A program made the position numbers and the translations under genes. The notes under the pieces were generated by a model. It was given only the letters and a program-made list of their open reading frames with translations. It searched no databases and was not told the DNA's origin. A stretch of 9,876 nucleotides of DNA, from positions 1-9,876 of the forward strand of contig JAKEGR010000409.1 of NCBI GenBank assembly GCA_022615465.1, in the 5' to 3' direction. The stretch comes from Planctomycetota bacterium (GTDB lineage: Bacteria > Planctomycetota > Planctomycetia > Pirellulales > Lacipirellulaceae). How positions within the stretch are numbered: the stretch's first letter is position 1; every line of letters starts with the position of its first letter. Positions 1 to 6,056 of this stretch are shown in pieces.

Positions 1-856
1 GACCCTTCCACACGCCGCCGCCATGTTCTTCGATCAGCGTGCGAGCGGTGATGCCGAGCGGCAACTCGACGCAGCCCGGCTTGTGTACATGGCCGCTGAT
101 GCAGTAGAGCTTCGGCCCGTAGCTGCCCAGATCGCGCGGGTTGTTCGGATCGGGGGGGACACCGATGCCTCGGAACCAACTGGCGCCTCGTGCGAGGATG
201 TGCGTGACGCAGCAGAGCGTTTCCACATTGTTCACAACGGTCGGCTTGCGAAATGCGCCTTCGACGGCCGGAAAGGGCGGCTTGATCCGCGGCCAGGCTC
301 GCTTGCCTTCGAGGCTTTCGATAAGCCCCGTTTCCTCGCCACAAATGTACGCTCCCGCGCCGCGATGCAGGAAAATATCGAGCGAGAAGTCGCTCCCCTG
401 GATATTCTTGCCAAGTAGCTTGCGCTGATAACATTCGTCGATGGCCTGCTGCAAGGTCCGGAAGCTTCGGCCGTATTCGTAGCGGAGATAGAGGTAAGCC
501 GTGGCGGCCTGCGTCGCCCGGCAGGCGATCATGATCCCTTCGAGAAGTTGGTGCGGATCATGTTCCATGAGAACGCGATTGTTGAAGGTGCCCGGCTCGC
601 TTTCGTCGGCATTGACGCACATGTAAATCGGGCCGGGATGATCCTTGGGCAGGAAGGTCCATTTCGTGCCGCAGGGGAAGCCGGCTCCACCGCGACCACG
701 AAGGCCCGAGTCCTTCACCACCCGCGTGATTTCGGCCGGGGCCATGACGATCGCGGCGCGGAAGGCCTGGTAGCCGCCATCGGCTTCGTAGGTATCGATC
801 GATTGGCTCCGCGGCTTGCCGACGCGCGCGAGCAGCACCGGTTCATACTCGGCCAT
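1..856 (-). CDS. nuoF: NADH-quinone oxidoreductase subunit F (NuoF), 3'-truncated by window edge
   Basis: NuoF is the 51-kDa subunit of complex I. It binds NADH and FMN and passes electrons to the iron-sulfur chain on the cytoplasmic arm. I translated this frame by hand from the ATG at 856: 285 residues are visible of the roughly 430 usual for the family. It shows the glycine-rich FMN/NADH loop GLRGRGGAGF (residues 51-60), NADESEPGTF (82-91), the GAGAYICGEETGLIESLEGK stretch (166-185) and KPPFPA (192-197) followed by NNVET (209-213). The C-terminal 4Fe-4S cysteines lie outside the window. The start is chosen because a GGGGGA ribosome site sits just upstream, inside the end of nuoE, and the gene overlaps nuoE by 14 nt. 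Residue 62 is Cys where the family usually has Thr (GFPTG). Identification is firm from the motifs and operon context. Confidence 0.97.
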   Translation of the reverse strand, partial: MAEYEPVLLARVGKPRSQSIDTYEADGGYQAFRAAIVMAPAEITRVVKDSGLRGRGGAGFPCGTKWTFLPKDHPGPIYMCVNADESEPGTFNNRVLMEHDPHQLLEGIMIACRATQAATAYLYLRYEYGRSFRTLQQAIDECYQRKLLGKNIQGSDFSLDIFLHRGAGAYICGEETGLIESLEGKRAWPRIKPPFPAVEGAFRKPTVVNNVETLCCVTHILARGASWFRGIGVPPDPNNPRDLGSYGPKLYCISGHVHKPGCVELPLGITARTLIEEHGGGVWKG

Positions 857-1346
857 TGGTATCCCCCGCATGTTCGATTTCGTCCAATAGCCGCAAGGTG
901 CCGTCGAGCGTCATGTTCGGGTAGCAGTCGTCGTTGACAAGCACGCATGGCGCGCCCTCGCACATGCCGAGGCACTCGGCAAATTCAACGGTGAGTTTGC
1001 CATCGGGCGTCGTTTCCCCCGGTTTGATGCCGAACCGCTTGCAAATCTCGACAAGCAATTCTTCCCCGCCGCGGAGCATGCAACTGATGCTGCGGCAAAC
1101 CCATAGCCGATGCTTGCCGAGGGGAAGTTGCTCATGGCGGAAGAAACCGTAGAAGCTGAGCGTATCTTCCACCTGAGCCGGGTTTAGTTCGAGAAGCTGG
1201 GCAATCTCCTCGACCGCCTGCCGCGGCACGCAGCGGACTGAGTCCTGCACCATGTGCAACGCCGGCAAGGTGACTGCTTGTTTGTGAGGGTAGCGGGGAA
1301 GCAACTCGACGATCTCACCGCGCATTTTGTCCGTGAGAATGCTCAT
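843..1346 (-). CDS. nuoE: NADH-quinone oxidoreductase subunit E (NuoE)
   Basis: NuoE is the 24-kDa thioredoxin-like 2Fe-2S subunit of complex I, partner of NuoF in the NADH dehydrogenase module. The 167-residue protein is of normal length. An N-terminal helical part contains LPALHMVQD (27-35). It is followed by the four cluster N1a ligands: Cys84 and Cys89 in VCRSISC, and Cys125 and Cys129 in ECLGMCEGAP. Its ATG overlaps the stop of nuoD as ATGA, and GGAG lies 8 nt upstream within nuoD, so translational coupling is likely. Its 3' end overlaps nuoF by 14 nt. Nothing is missing from the cluster-binding motif. Confidence 0.98.
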   Translation of the reverse strand: MSILTDKMRGEIVELLPRYPHKQAVTLPALHMVQDSVRCVPRQAVEEIAQLLELNPAQVEDTLSFYGFFRHEQLPLGKHRLWVCRSISCMLRGGEELLVEICKRFGIKPGETTPDGKLTVEFAECLGMCEGAPCVLVNDDCYPNMTLDGTLRLLDEIEHAGDTNGRV

Positions 1347-2566
1347 CGATCCAACTCCGCGGCAATGATGTTGAGACTGCCCAGTACAACCACCACATCG
1401 CTGATTTGATGGCCGGCGATCAGATAGGGGAAAATGGCGAAGTGCAGAAACGACGGGGGCCGCGTCCGCGCGCGATAAGCTCGATTGGTTCCGTCGGATA
1501 CGACATAAAAACCTAATTCGCCATTGGGCGACTCGGCCGCGCCATAGACCTCCTCGATAGGCGTCGGCACGCCGCGATTGGGCATCACGAGCTCAAAGTG
1601 ATGAATCAATCCCTCGATGCTCTGATAGACCGCCATTTTATCGGGCAGGATCACCTTGCCGGCGATATCGGCATTCACCGGCCCGGCGGGGATGTTCTCC
1701 ACCGCCTGCTCAATGATCTTCAGGCTCTCGATCATCTCGAGCATGCGGACCATGTAGCGGGCGTAGCAGTCGCCCGCCTGGCCGCAGATCACTTTGAAAT
1801 CGAAGTCCGGGTAAGCCAAGTAAGGCTCGTCTTTGCGCAGATCGCGGACTACGCCGCTGGCGCGGGCGATCGGCCCGGTGCAACTGAGGTTGATCGCATC
1901 CGCTTTTGAGAGCACGCCAATTCCCTGGCATCGCTCGATGAAGATCCGGTTCCGATTCAACAGGCGGGCCACATCCGCATGGGTCCCCGGAAAGCCGCGG
2001 ACGAACTCGCGAACCTTGTCGACCCATTCGAGCGAGACGTCGGCCATCACGCCGCCGACGCGCAGGTAGCTGGAGTGGAACCGCTGCCCGGATGCCAGTT
2101 CGCAGAGGTCGTAGATTTTTTCGCGCTGCGTGAAAAGATACAAGAACGCGGTGAGCGCGCCCACATCCAACACGCAGGCGCCGATGCAGAGCAAATGGTC
2201 CTGAATCCGCATCAGCTCGGCGAAAATCGTGCGGATGTACTTGCCCCGCGGAGTGAGTTCAATATCGAGCAGCTTTTCGACCGCCGCGAACCAGGAGACT
2301 TCATTCGCCACCGGCGAAACGTAATTCATCCGGTCGACGATCGTCACGTACTGGTTGAAATCAAGCTCCTCGCCCAGCTTCTCAAAACCGCTGTGCAGGT
2401 AGCCAATGTCCGGCACGGCGCGCAATACCTTTTCGCCCTCCAGCGTTAGCAGCAGGCGGAGCGTGGTGTGCGTGGCCGGGTGCTGCGGACCGAAGTTCAG
2501 CGTCCAGTGATACTCGCGTTGAGACGGATCCGAGGCAACAAGCGGCTCAACTTCAGTCAGCGGCAT
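1343..2566 (-). CDS. nuoD: NADH-quinone oxidoreductase subunit D (NuoD)
   Basis: NuoD is the 49-kDa subunit of complex I. It is related to NiFe-hydrogenase large subunits and lines the quinone-binding pocket with NuoB. The 407-residue product is full length and separate from NuoC (in some bacteria the two are fused). It has the signature NFGPQHPATHTTLRLLL (24-40), IGYLHSGFEKLGE (54-66) and VDRMNYVSPVANEV (77-90), and ends in GSLNIIAAELDR, matching the family's usual GSLD...DR terminus. His33 and Tyr82 have the same 49-residue spacing as the quinone-contacting His38/Tyr87 pair of Thermus Nqo4. It lies 15 nt downstream of nuoC and overlaps nuoE by 4 nt. MNYVSP replaces the more familiar MDYLHG; I believe this variant is widespread, but cannot confirm that here. 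Confidence 0.98.
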   Translation of the reverse strand: MPLTEVEPLVASDPSQREYHWTLNFGPQHPATHTTLRLLLTLEGEKVLRAVPDIGYLHSGFEKLGEELDFNQYVTIVDRMNYVSPVANEVSWFAAVEKLLDIELTPRGKYIRTIFAELMRIQDHLLCIGACVLDVGALTAFLYLFTQREKIYDLCELASGQRFHSSYLRVGGVMADVSLEWVDKVREFVRGFPGTHADVARLLNRNRIFIERCQGIGVLSKADAINLSCTGPIARASGVVRDLRKDEPYLAYPDFDFKVICGQAGDCYARYMVRMLEMIESLKIIEQAVENIPAGPVNADIAGKVILPDKMAVYQSIEGLIHHFELVMPNRGVPTPIEEVYGAAESPNGELGFYVVSDGTNRAYRARTRPPSFLHFAIFPYLIAGHQISDVVVVLGSLNIIAAELDR

Positions 2567-2581
2567 GGTGCGATCCTGTGG

Positions 2582-3079
2582 CTAACTTTCAGCGCGAGTG
2601 ATGACAGGGAAATTATGCCGCTCGCCCCGCCCGCGAAGCGGATAATCCTTCCTCAGCGGGTGCGTCGTAAAAGCCTCGGGCATCAGGATGCGGCGCAAGT
2701 CGGGGTGACCCTCGAAGCGGATTCCAAACAGGTCAAACACCTCGCGTTCCATCCAGTCCGCACCCTTCCACAGTGAAAAGACGGATGGCAATTTCAACTC
2801 CGGCTCGTTGAGCATCGTCTTCACGTACAGTCGTTCGCCGCTCGCGGTGTTCAGTATCGCATAAATCACGCCGAAACGGTCGACCGCGTCGGGATAATAT
2901 AAATAATCGACCGCCGACAGGTCCACCAGCATGTCGAAGCCGTGCCGCTCTTTCAGCGCCTTCAGCAGTTCCACCACACGCGCAGGAGCGATGTGCAGCC
3001 GCGTGTTGTCGCGAAACTGCGTGACGGTAATGGCGTCGTCGCCAAATTGCTGTCGAAGTTTGTCGATGGTTGGGGTCAT
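2582..3079 (-). CDS. nuoC: NADH-quinone oxidoreductase subunit C (NuoC)
   Basis: NuoC is the 30-kDa peripheral-arm subunit of complex I. It carries no cofactor and braces NuoD and NuoB near the quinone site. The 165-residue product ends with the classic 30-kDa signature: EREVFDLFGIRFEGHPDLRR (residues about 112-131), then a segment containing HPLRKDYPLRG. An upstream VDLSAVDYL motif also fits. The ATG at 3079 has a short GGGA just upstream. The gene starts 29 nt after nuoB and ends 15 nt before nuoD, as expected for one transcript. No fusion or frameshift is seen. Confidence 0.98.
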   Translation of the reverse strand: MTPTIDKLRQQFGDDAITVTQFRDNTRLHIAPARVVELLKALKERHGFDMLVDLSAVDYLYYPDAVDRFGVIYAILNTASGERLYVKTMLNEPELKLPSVFSLWKGADWMEREVFDLFGIRFEGHPDLRRILMPEAFTTHPLRKDYPLRGRGERHNFPVITRAES

Positions 3080-3108
3080 GCAAATCCCAAAGGGGTATCT
3101 CGGCTCCC

Positions 3109-3699
3109 TTACCGCGGCTGGGCCATTTCACGATCGTCGGGCGCGGGCGGCTCGCGATCCTTGAGCCGCCGGAGGTCGCCTGGATCGAACGGGGCTGGAC
3201 CTTCGGGTCGGTCCCGCAACGCGAACTCCGCACCGCGCATCGTGCCGCCCTTACGGATCTTTTGCTGCAGTTCCATAATGCCGGCGATGAGCTGCTCGGG
3301 CCGCGGCGGGCAACCCGGCACGTACACATCGACCGGTATGAAACGATCCACTCCCTGCACCACCGCGTACGTATCGAACACGCCGCCCGAGCACGCGCAC
3401 GCGCCCATCGAAATACACCACTTCGGCTCAGGCATTTGCAGCCAGATTCGCTGCAGCACGGGCAGCATCTTCATCGCGATTCGGCCGGCGACCACCATCA
3501 GGTCGCACTGCCGCGGGCTGAACCGCATCACTTCGGCGCCGAACCGCGCCAGATCGTGCCGCGACGCCGCCGTCGCCATCAGTTCGATGCCGCAGCAGGC
3601 CGTGGCAAACGGCATCGGCCAGAGGCTATTGGACCGCGCCCAGTTCGATACGACATCAAGCTGACTGATCACAACGTTTTCCGGGAGACTCAACGCCAT
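3109..3699 (-). CDS. nuoB: NADH-quinone oxidoreductase subunit B (NuoB)
   Basis: NuoB (PSST homologue) binds cluster N2, the 4Fe-4S centre that hands electrons to quinone. From the ATG at 3699 the protein has 196 residues. Its N2 ligands are Cys35 and Cys36 in [10 protein letters not shown], Cys101 in MGACACSGG and Cys130 in YVPGCPPRP. These match the Thermus Nqo6 ligands at a constant offset of 10. The start is preferred over upstream in-frame codons because conserved sequence begins near here, GGAGAGGGGGG lies 5 nt upstream, and the frame further upstream (to 3834) overlaps nuoA and looks non-coding. It overlaps the end of nuoA by 10 nt. After the conserved core comes a Pro/Asp/Arg-rich tail (about 165-196) with no recognisable motif, probably disordered. 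Confidence 0.97.
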   Translation of the reverse strand: MALSLPENVVISQLDVVSNWARSNSLWPMPFATACCGIELMATAASRHDLARFGAEVMRFSPRQCDLMVVAGRIAMKMLPVLQRIWLQMPEPKWCISMGACACSGGVFDTYAVVQGVDRFIPVDVYVPGCPPRPEQLIAGIMELQQKIRKGGTMRGAEFALRDRPEGPAPFDPGDLRRLKDREPPAPDDREMAQPR

Positions 3700-4085
3700 C
3701 GGAACCCCCCTCTCCGCCACTCGTACACGTACGCGATCGCCGCCAGGGACAAGAAGGCAATCGTCGACCAGAAGACGAGCGCGCGCAGCTCCAGCGGAAT
3801 GCCTCCCTCGGACGCGAACATGCTCACCGCCCAAGGATAAAGGAACAGCAACTCCACGTCGAAAATCAAAAACAGCACTGCAATCAAGTAAAACTTCACG
3901 TCGAAATGCTGCCGCGCGTTGCCCACCGGGTCCATGCCCGACTCGTAGGGCATCGACTTAACGCGGGTTTCCTTGCCCGGCTTGATCCGCGGCAAGTGCG
4001 CCAGGATCAGCGTCGTGACGACGATCAGGGCGATCACTACCAGATAAATGAAGACCGGGAAAAAACTTTGAACTTGCTGGTCCAC
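3690..4085 (-). CDS. nuoA: NADH-quinone oxidoreductase subunit A (NuoA), GTG start
   Basis: NuoA is a small membrane subunit of complex I at the junction between the quinone site and the proton-pumping arm. With the GTG at 4085 it has 131 residues, normal for the family. Three hydrophobic segments are seen at about 8-30, 64-87 and 101-123. The conserved loop-and-helix block runs from [20 protein letters not shown] (46-65) into [15 protein letters not shown] (72-86). The end, [10 protein letters not shown], is also typical. I chose 4085 because GGGAG lies 8 nt upstream and the protein then begins just before the first helix. The frame stays open to another GTG at 4274 (194 residues), but that extension is low complexity, unlike NuoA, and lacks a ribosome site. 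It is the first gene of the operon; no convincing promoter is visible. Confidence 0.93.
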   Translation of the reverse strand: MDQQVQSFFPVFIYLVVIALIVVTTLILAHLPRIKPGKETRVKSMPYESGMDPVGNARQHFDVKFYLIAVLFLIFDVELLFLYPWAVSMFASEGGIPLELRALVFWSTIAFLSLAAIAYVYEWRRGGFRWR

Positions 4086-4220
4086 CGCGGGACTCCCAGA
4101 AGGAGGAGTTAGCTCGTGAATTGTTTTACCAACCCACTCTCCAAAAAGCTCGTGCGCTGTCGAAGCCGCGAGCCAAGAAACAACCAGCGAAAACCGCGTA
4201 CCGCCGGCTTCGCCAACGCC

Positions 4221-4234
4221 CCTCCCCTTGGAGG
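4221..4234. repeat. Short GC inverted repeat (CCTCC-CCTT-GGAGG)
   Basis: A perfect 5-bp stem (CCTCC/GGAGG) encloses a CCTT loop about 135 nt upstream of the chosen nuoA start. It resembles the core of small palindromic intergenic repeats found in many GC-rich genomes. Only one copy is present here, so whether it is a dispersed repeat, an untranslated-leader hairpin or chance cannot be told from this window. Confidence 0.25.
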
Positions 4235-4282
4235 AGAAGAGTACAGCCGAGCAGGGGGGTGTGCTCGCACCCACCAGTTCGC

Positions 4283-4302
4283 AAAAAGAGCGATTTTAAT
4301 CG
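4283..4302 (-). terminator. Weak terminator-like hairpin plus T-run, upstream of nuoA
   Basis: Read on the minus strand, CGATT-AA-AATCG (4302-4291) forms a 5-bp stem and is followed by CTCTTTTT. It begins within the last codons of the small minus-strand frame ending at 4296 and lies about 200 nt before nuoA. The stem is short, AT-rich and has only a 2-nt loop, so it would be a poor intrinsic terminator. Its position at the end of an open frame is the main reason to list it. Confidence 0.25.
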
Positions 4303-4532
4303 GTCGGCACCAGTCGCGTCAACTTGCACCCAGGATGGAAGTTTGCTCGAGACAGGCGCGTGTACCGCCTTTTGCCACAACCGATGTGGCACGGCGTGTT
4401 CAGGCAGAGCACATCGCGGCGCGACGCCGATGTCGAGACCTGGATGGCCGTTTTTCGCTCCACGCAGTTGGTGGCCGTGATGGCTGACTCGATGAGCCTG
4501 CTTCCGCGGGCGTCGCCGCCGGTTGCCAGCAT
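4296..4532 (-). CDS. Possible small Cys-rich protein of unknown function
   Basis: This is a 78-residue frame, not recognised as any family. It is basic and has five cysteines (23, 43, 48, 52, 69), three of them in CLNTPCHIGC. By my hand count 61 of 78 sense codons end in G or C (about 78%), like real genes here. However, the same GC-rich column is also the third position of an open plus-strand frame, so this does not settle the strand. No good ribosome site precedes the ATG at 4532. The nine codons directly upstream, back to an in-frame TGA at 4562, encode a hydrophobic run (GFLGIAIA) that continues into MLATGG and looks like a signal-peptide core. The true start may therefore lie further up, beyond a frameshift, or the gene may be decayed. 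A weak hairpin/T-run sits at its end. It could also be spurious. Confidence 0.33.
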   Translation of the reverse strand: MLATGGDARGSRLIESAITATNCVERKTAIQVSTSASRRDVLCLNTPCHIGCGKRRYTRLSRANFHPGCKLTRLVPTD

Positions 4533-4765
4533 CGCAATGGCAATTCCAAGAAATCCCTCTCACGGTCGCCGAGCAGGGCTGCCGATCCGATTGTATAGAT
4601 CCTGCCGACTGTTCCGTCTTGTTCGGCTTCACGGGACGGAAATCCTTTTGAAAGCTCGGTCCAAACGCGCTTCCCGCCTGCAGCCACCCGCAAACGGACC
4701 TATACATTTCAATGGGTCGCGAAGCAGAATCCATTACCCGCAAGTCTCTTTAGGAACCAAGAACC

Positions 4766-5974
4766 ATGATCCGCCGACGTCACCGCCGATTACTGATCGA
4801 GACCCTGGAAGATCGTTCACTGCTGGCCGCTAATCTCGCTAATGGCATGTTAACGGTCGTCGCAACAAACCAAAACGACAACATTCAAGTCCAGGTCGCG
4901 TCAGCCGGCCCCAACGTCGGCCAACTCGAAGTCAACGTGAATGGCGCGGAGAGCTTCTTCGACGTGAACCAGGTGACCGGGATCCAAATCTTCGGGCTTG
5001 GTGGCAACGACACGATTACGGTCGATGACAACGTCACGATCAACACTTCGATCCACGGCGGCAAAGGCAACGACGCCATCAAGGGCGGCAGCGGCAACGA
5101 CACGATTCACGGCGATGCCGGCAACGACACGCTCGACGGCAGCAGCGGTGACGACACGATCTTCGGCGACAAAGGCAACGATTCGCTCCAAGGCGGCGAC
5201 GACAACGACACCGCGTACGGCAACAGCGGGAACGATTCGGTCGCGGGCGGCACCGGCGATGACGTCCTCTCTGGCGACAACGGCAACGACTCGCTCTACG
5301 GCGACGACGGCAACGACACCTGCCGTGGCAGCAACGGCAAGGATACGCTGCATGGTGGCGCCGGCCAGGATCTCCTTCATGGCGATAATGGCCGCGATGT
5401 GGTTTTTGGCAACTACGGCAATGACATCCTCTACGGCGATAACGGCAGCGATGCAATATGGGGCGGCGAAGACGACGACCACTTGGAAGGAGGCCGCGGG
5501 AGCGACGATTGTCACGGCGGATCAGGCGATGATCAACTGAAGGGCGACCAGGGACATGATCGGCTGGACGGCGACGATGGCGACGATCTGCTGGACGGCG
5601 ACGACGGCGACGACATGGAGGACGGCATCGAGGCAGACCTCGACAGCGAATTCAAGGCTTTCTTGGCAGGTATCGGCAATATGTCAGGCAAGGCCGAGTT
5701 CGAGATCGAGAATGAAAACGGACAAATCGTTACGAAATTTGAACTGGAGGTCGCTTACCTCGCGGCCAATTCTACCTTCGATGTCATTATCGATGGCGTG
5801 ACCGTCGGCCAACTGGGCACGGACGGATTGGGCGAGGGGGAACTCGAATTTTCCAGCATTCCGTCGGGTGGTGAACTGCCGTTCCCGGCGGGTTTCCCGT
5901 CCATCCATCTTGGCTCGACCATTCAAGTCGCCAGTAGCTTGCAAGGCTCCTTCATCCAGAAATACCATAGCTGA
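4766..5974 (+). CDS. Secreted RTX-type calcium-binding repeat protein with LEDRSLLA N-terminus
   Basis: The 402-residue protein is probably exported and calcium-binding. Its start, MIRRRHRRLLIETLEDRSLL, carries the LExLEDRxLLA motif found at the N-terminus of many planctomycete extracellular proteins (LEPR-XLL type); a conventional hydrophobic signal peptide is absent. Residues 24-97 form a beta-rich lead-in with one degenerate repeat (GLGGNDTIT, 77-85). Residues 98-286 are 21 consecutive nonapeptides of the GGxGxDxUx class, predicted to fold as a Ca2+-dependent beta-roll. Residues 287-402 form a distinct beta-rich domain. The only two cysteines (186 and 249) both occupy repeat position 8, seven repeats apart. 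An AGGA lies 10 nt before the ATG. It is divergent from nuo and convergent with the phosphatase, so probably monocistronic. No enzymatic domain, dockerin or membrane anchor is seen. The actual role (surface layer, matrix, adhesion) is unknown. Confidence 0.93.
   Translation: MIRRRHRRLLIETLEDRSLLAANLANGMLTVVATNQNDNIQVQVASAGPNVGQLEVNVNGAESFFDVNQVTGIQIFGLGGNDTITVDDNVTINTSIHGGKGNDAIKGGSGNDTIHGDAGNDTLDGSSGDDTIFGDKGNDSLQGGDDNDTAYGNSGNDSVAGGTGDDVLSGDNGNDSLYGDDGNDTCRGSNGKDTLHGGAGQDLLHGDNGRDVVFGNYGNDILYGDNGSDAIWGGEDDDHLEGGRGSDDCHGGSGDDQLKGDQGHDRLDGDDGDDLLDGDDGDDMEDGIEADLDSEFKAFLAGIGNMSGKAEFEIENENGQIVTKFELEVAYLAANSTFDVIIDGVTVGQLGTDGLGEGELEFSSIPSGGELPFPAGFPSIHLGSTIQVASSLQGSFIQKYHS
5057..5623 (+). repeat. 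21 x 27-bp tandem coding repeat (RTX nonapeptides)
   Basis: Codons 98-286 of the RTX gene are an unbroken array of 21 27-bp units encoding GGxGNDxLx-like nonapeptides, with no insertions or gaps. The early copies follow GG.GND.I closely. The last two (GDDGDDLLD, GDDGDDMED) are almost purely acidic and nearly identical at DNA level, suggesting recent local duplication. In the final copy the hydrophobic position 8 is Glu, marking the edge of the beta-roll. The periodicity also creates long artefactual open frames on both strands. Confidence 0.93.
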
Positions 5975-6056
5975 GTTCTGGGTTTGGGCCGGTATCTATC
6001 GCCCGGGGAAGAGACGCACCAGAAAACCGATCAGAGCGAAACGTCCGCGCAGGCTT

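Larger units (their letters stand above)
4086..4765. other. 680-bp gap between divergent nuoA and RTX gene
   Basis: This stretch should hold the promoters of both the nuo operon (minus) and the RTX gene (plus), but I could not pick a convincing -35/-10 pair for either. It contains several overlapping open frames on both strands, none with recognisable motifs. The best candidate, at 4296-4532 on the minus strand, is listed separately, as are two small hairpins. No tRNA cloverleaf, rRNA, transposase remnant or direct-repeat array was seen. An 8-bp direct repeat, AGCTCGTG, occurs at 4111 and 4147 and is probably chance. Confidence 0.5.

Noticed and set aside
23..937. Plus-strand frames opposite nuoF (23-418, 141-428, 548-937)
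   Set aside because: The minus strand translates to an unmistakable NuoF through the whole interval.
1979..2449. Open frames opposite nuoD (plus strand) and opposite nuoB/nuoC (2942-3840)
   Set aside because: All lie antisense to well-conserved complex I genes and show no motifs of their own.
4126..4743. 205-codon minus frame and overlapping plus frames (4121-4480, 4324-4833) in the gap upstream of nuoA
   Set aside because: No family resemblance, irregular composition with many Arg/Pro/His, no ribosome site, and one runs into the RTX coding region. The shorter minus frame at 4296-4532 is the only one worth keeping, and only tentatively.
4901..5515. Long antisense open frame (204 codons) rich in Val/Ala opposite the RTX repeats, plus similar artefacts at 4998-5540 and 5079-5456
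   Set aside because: They arise from the 27-bp periodicity and Asp/Gly codons of the RTX array; the translations are low-complexity mirrors of the repeat, with no domain or ribosome site.
5057..5623. Regular tandem repeat that might suggest a CRISPR array
   Set aside because: The unit is 27 bp with no spacers, it stays in frame throughout, and it encodes canonical RTX nonapeptides.
5975..6056. Possible bidirectional terminator between the RTX gene and the phosphatase
   Set aside because: Only a 4-bp GGGC/GCCC pairing with a long loop and no T-run was found, which is too weak to call.
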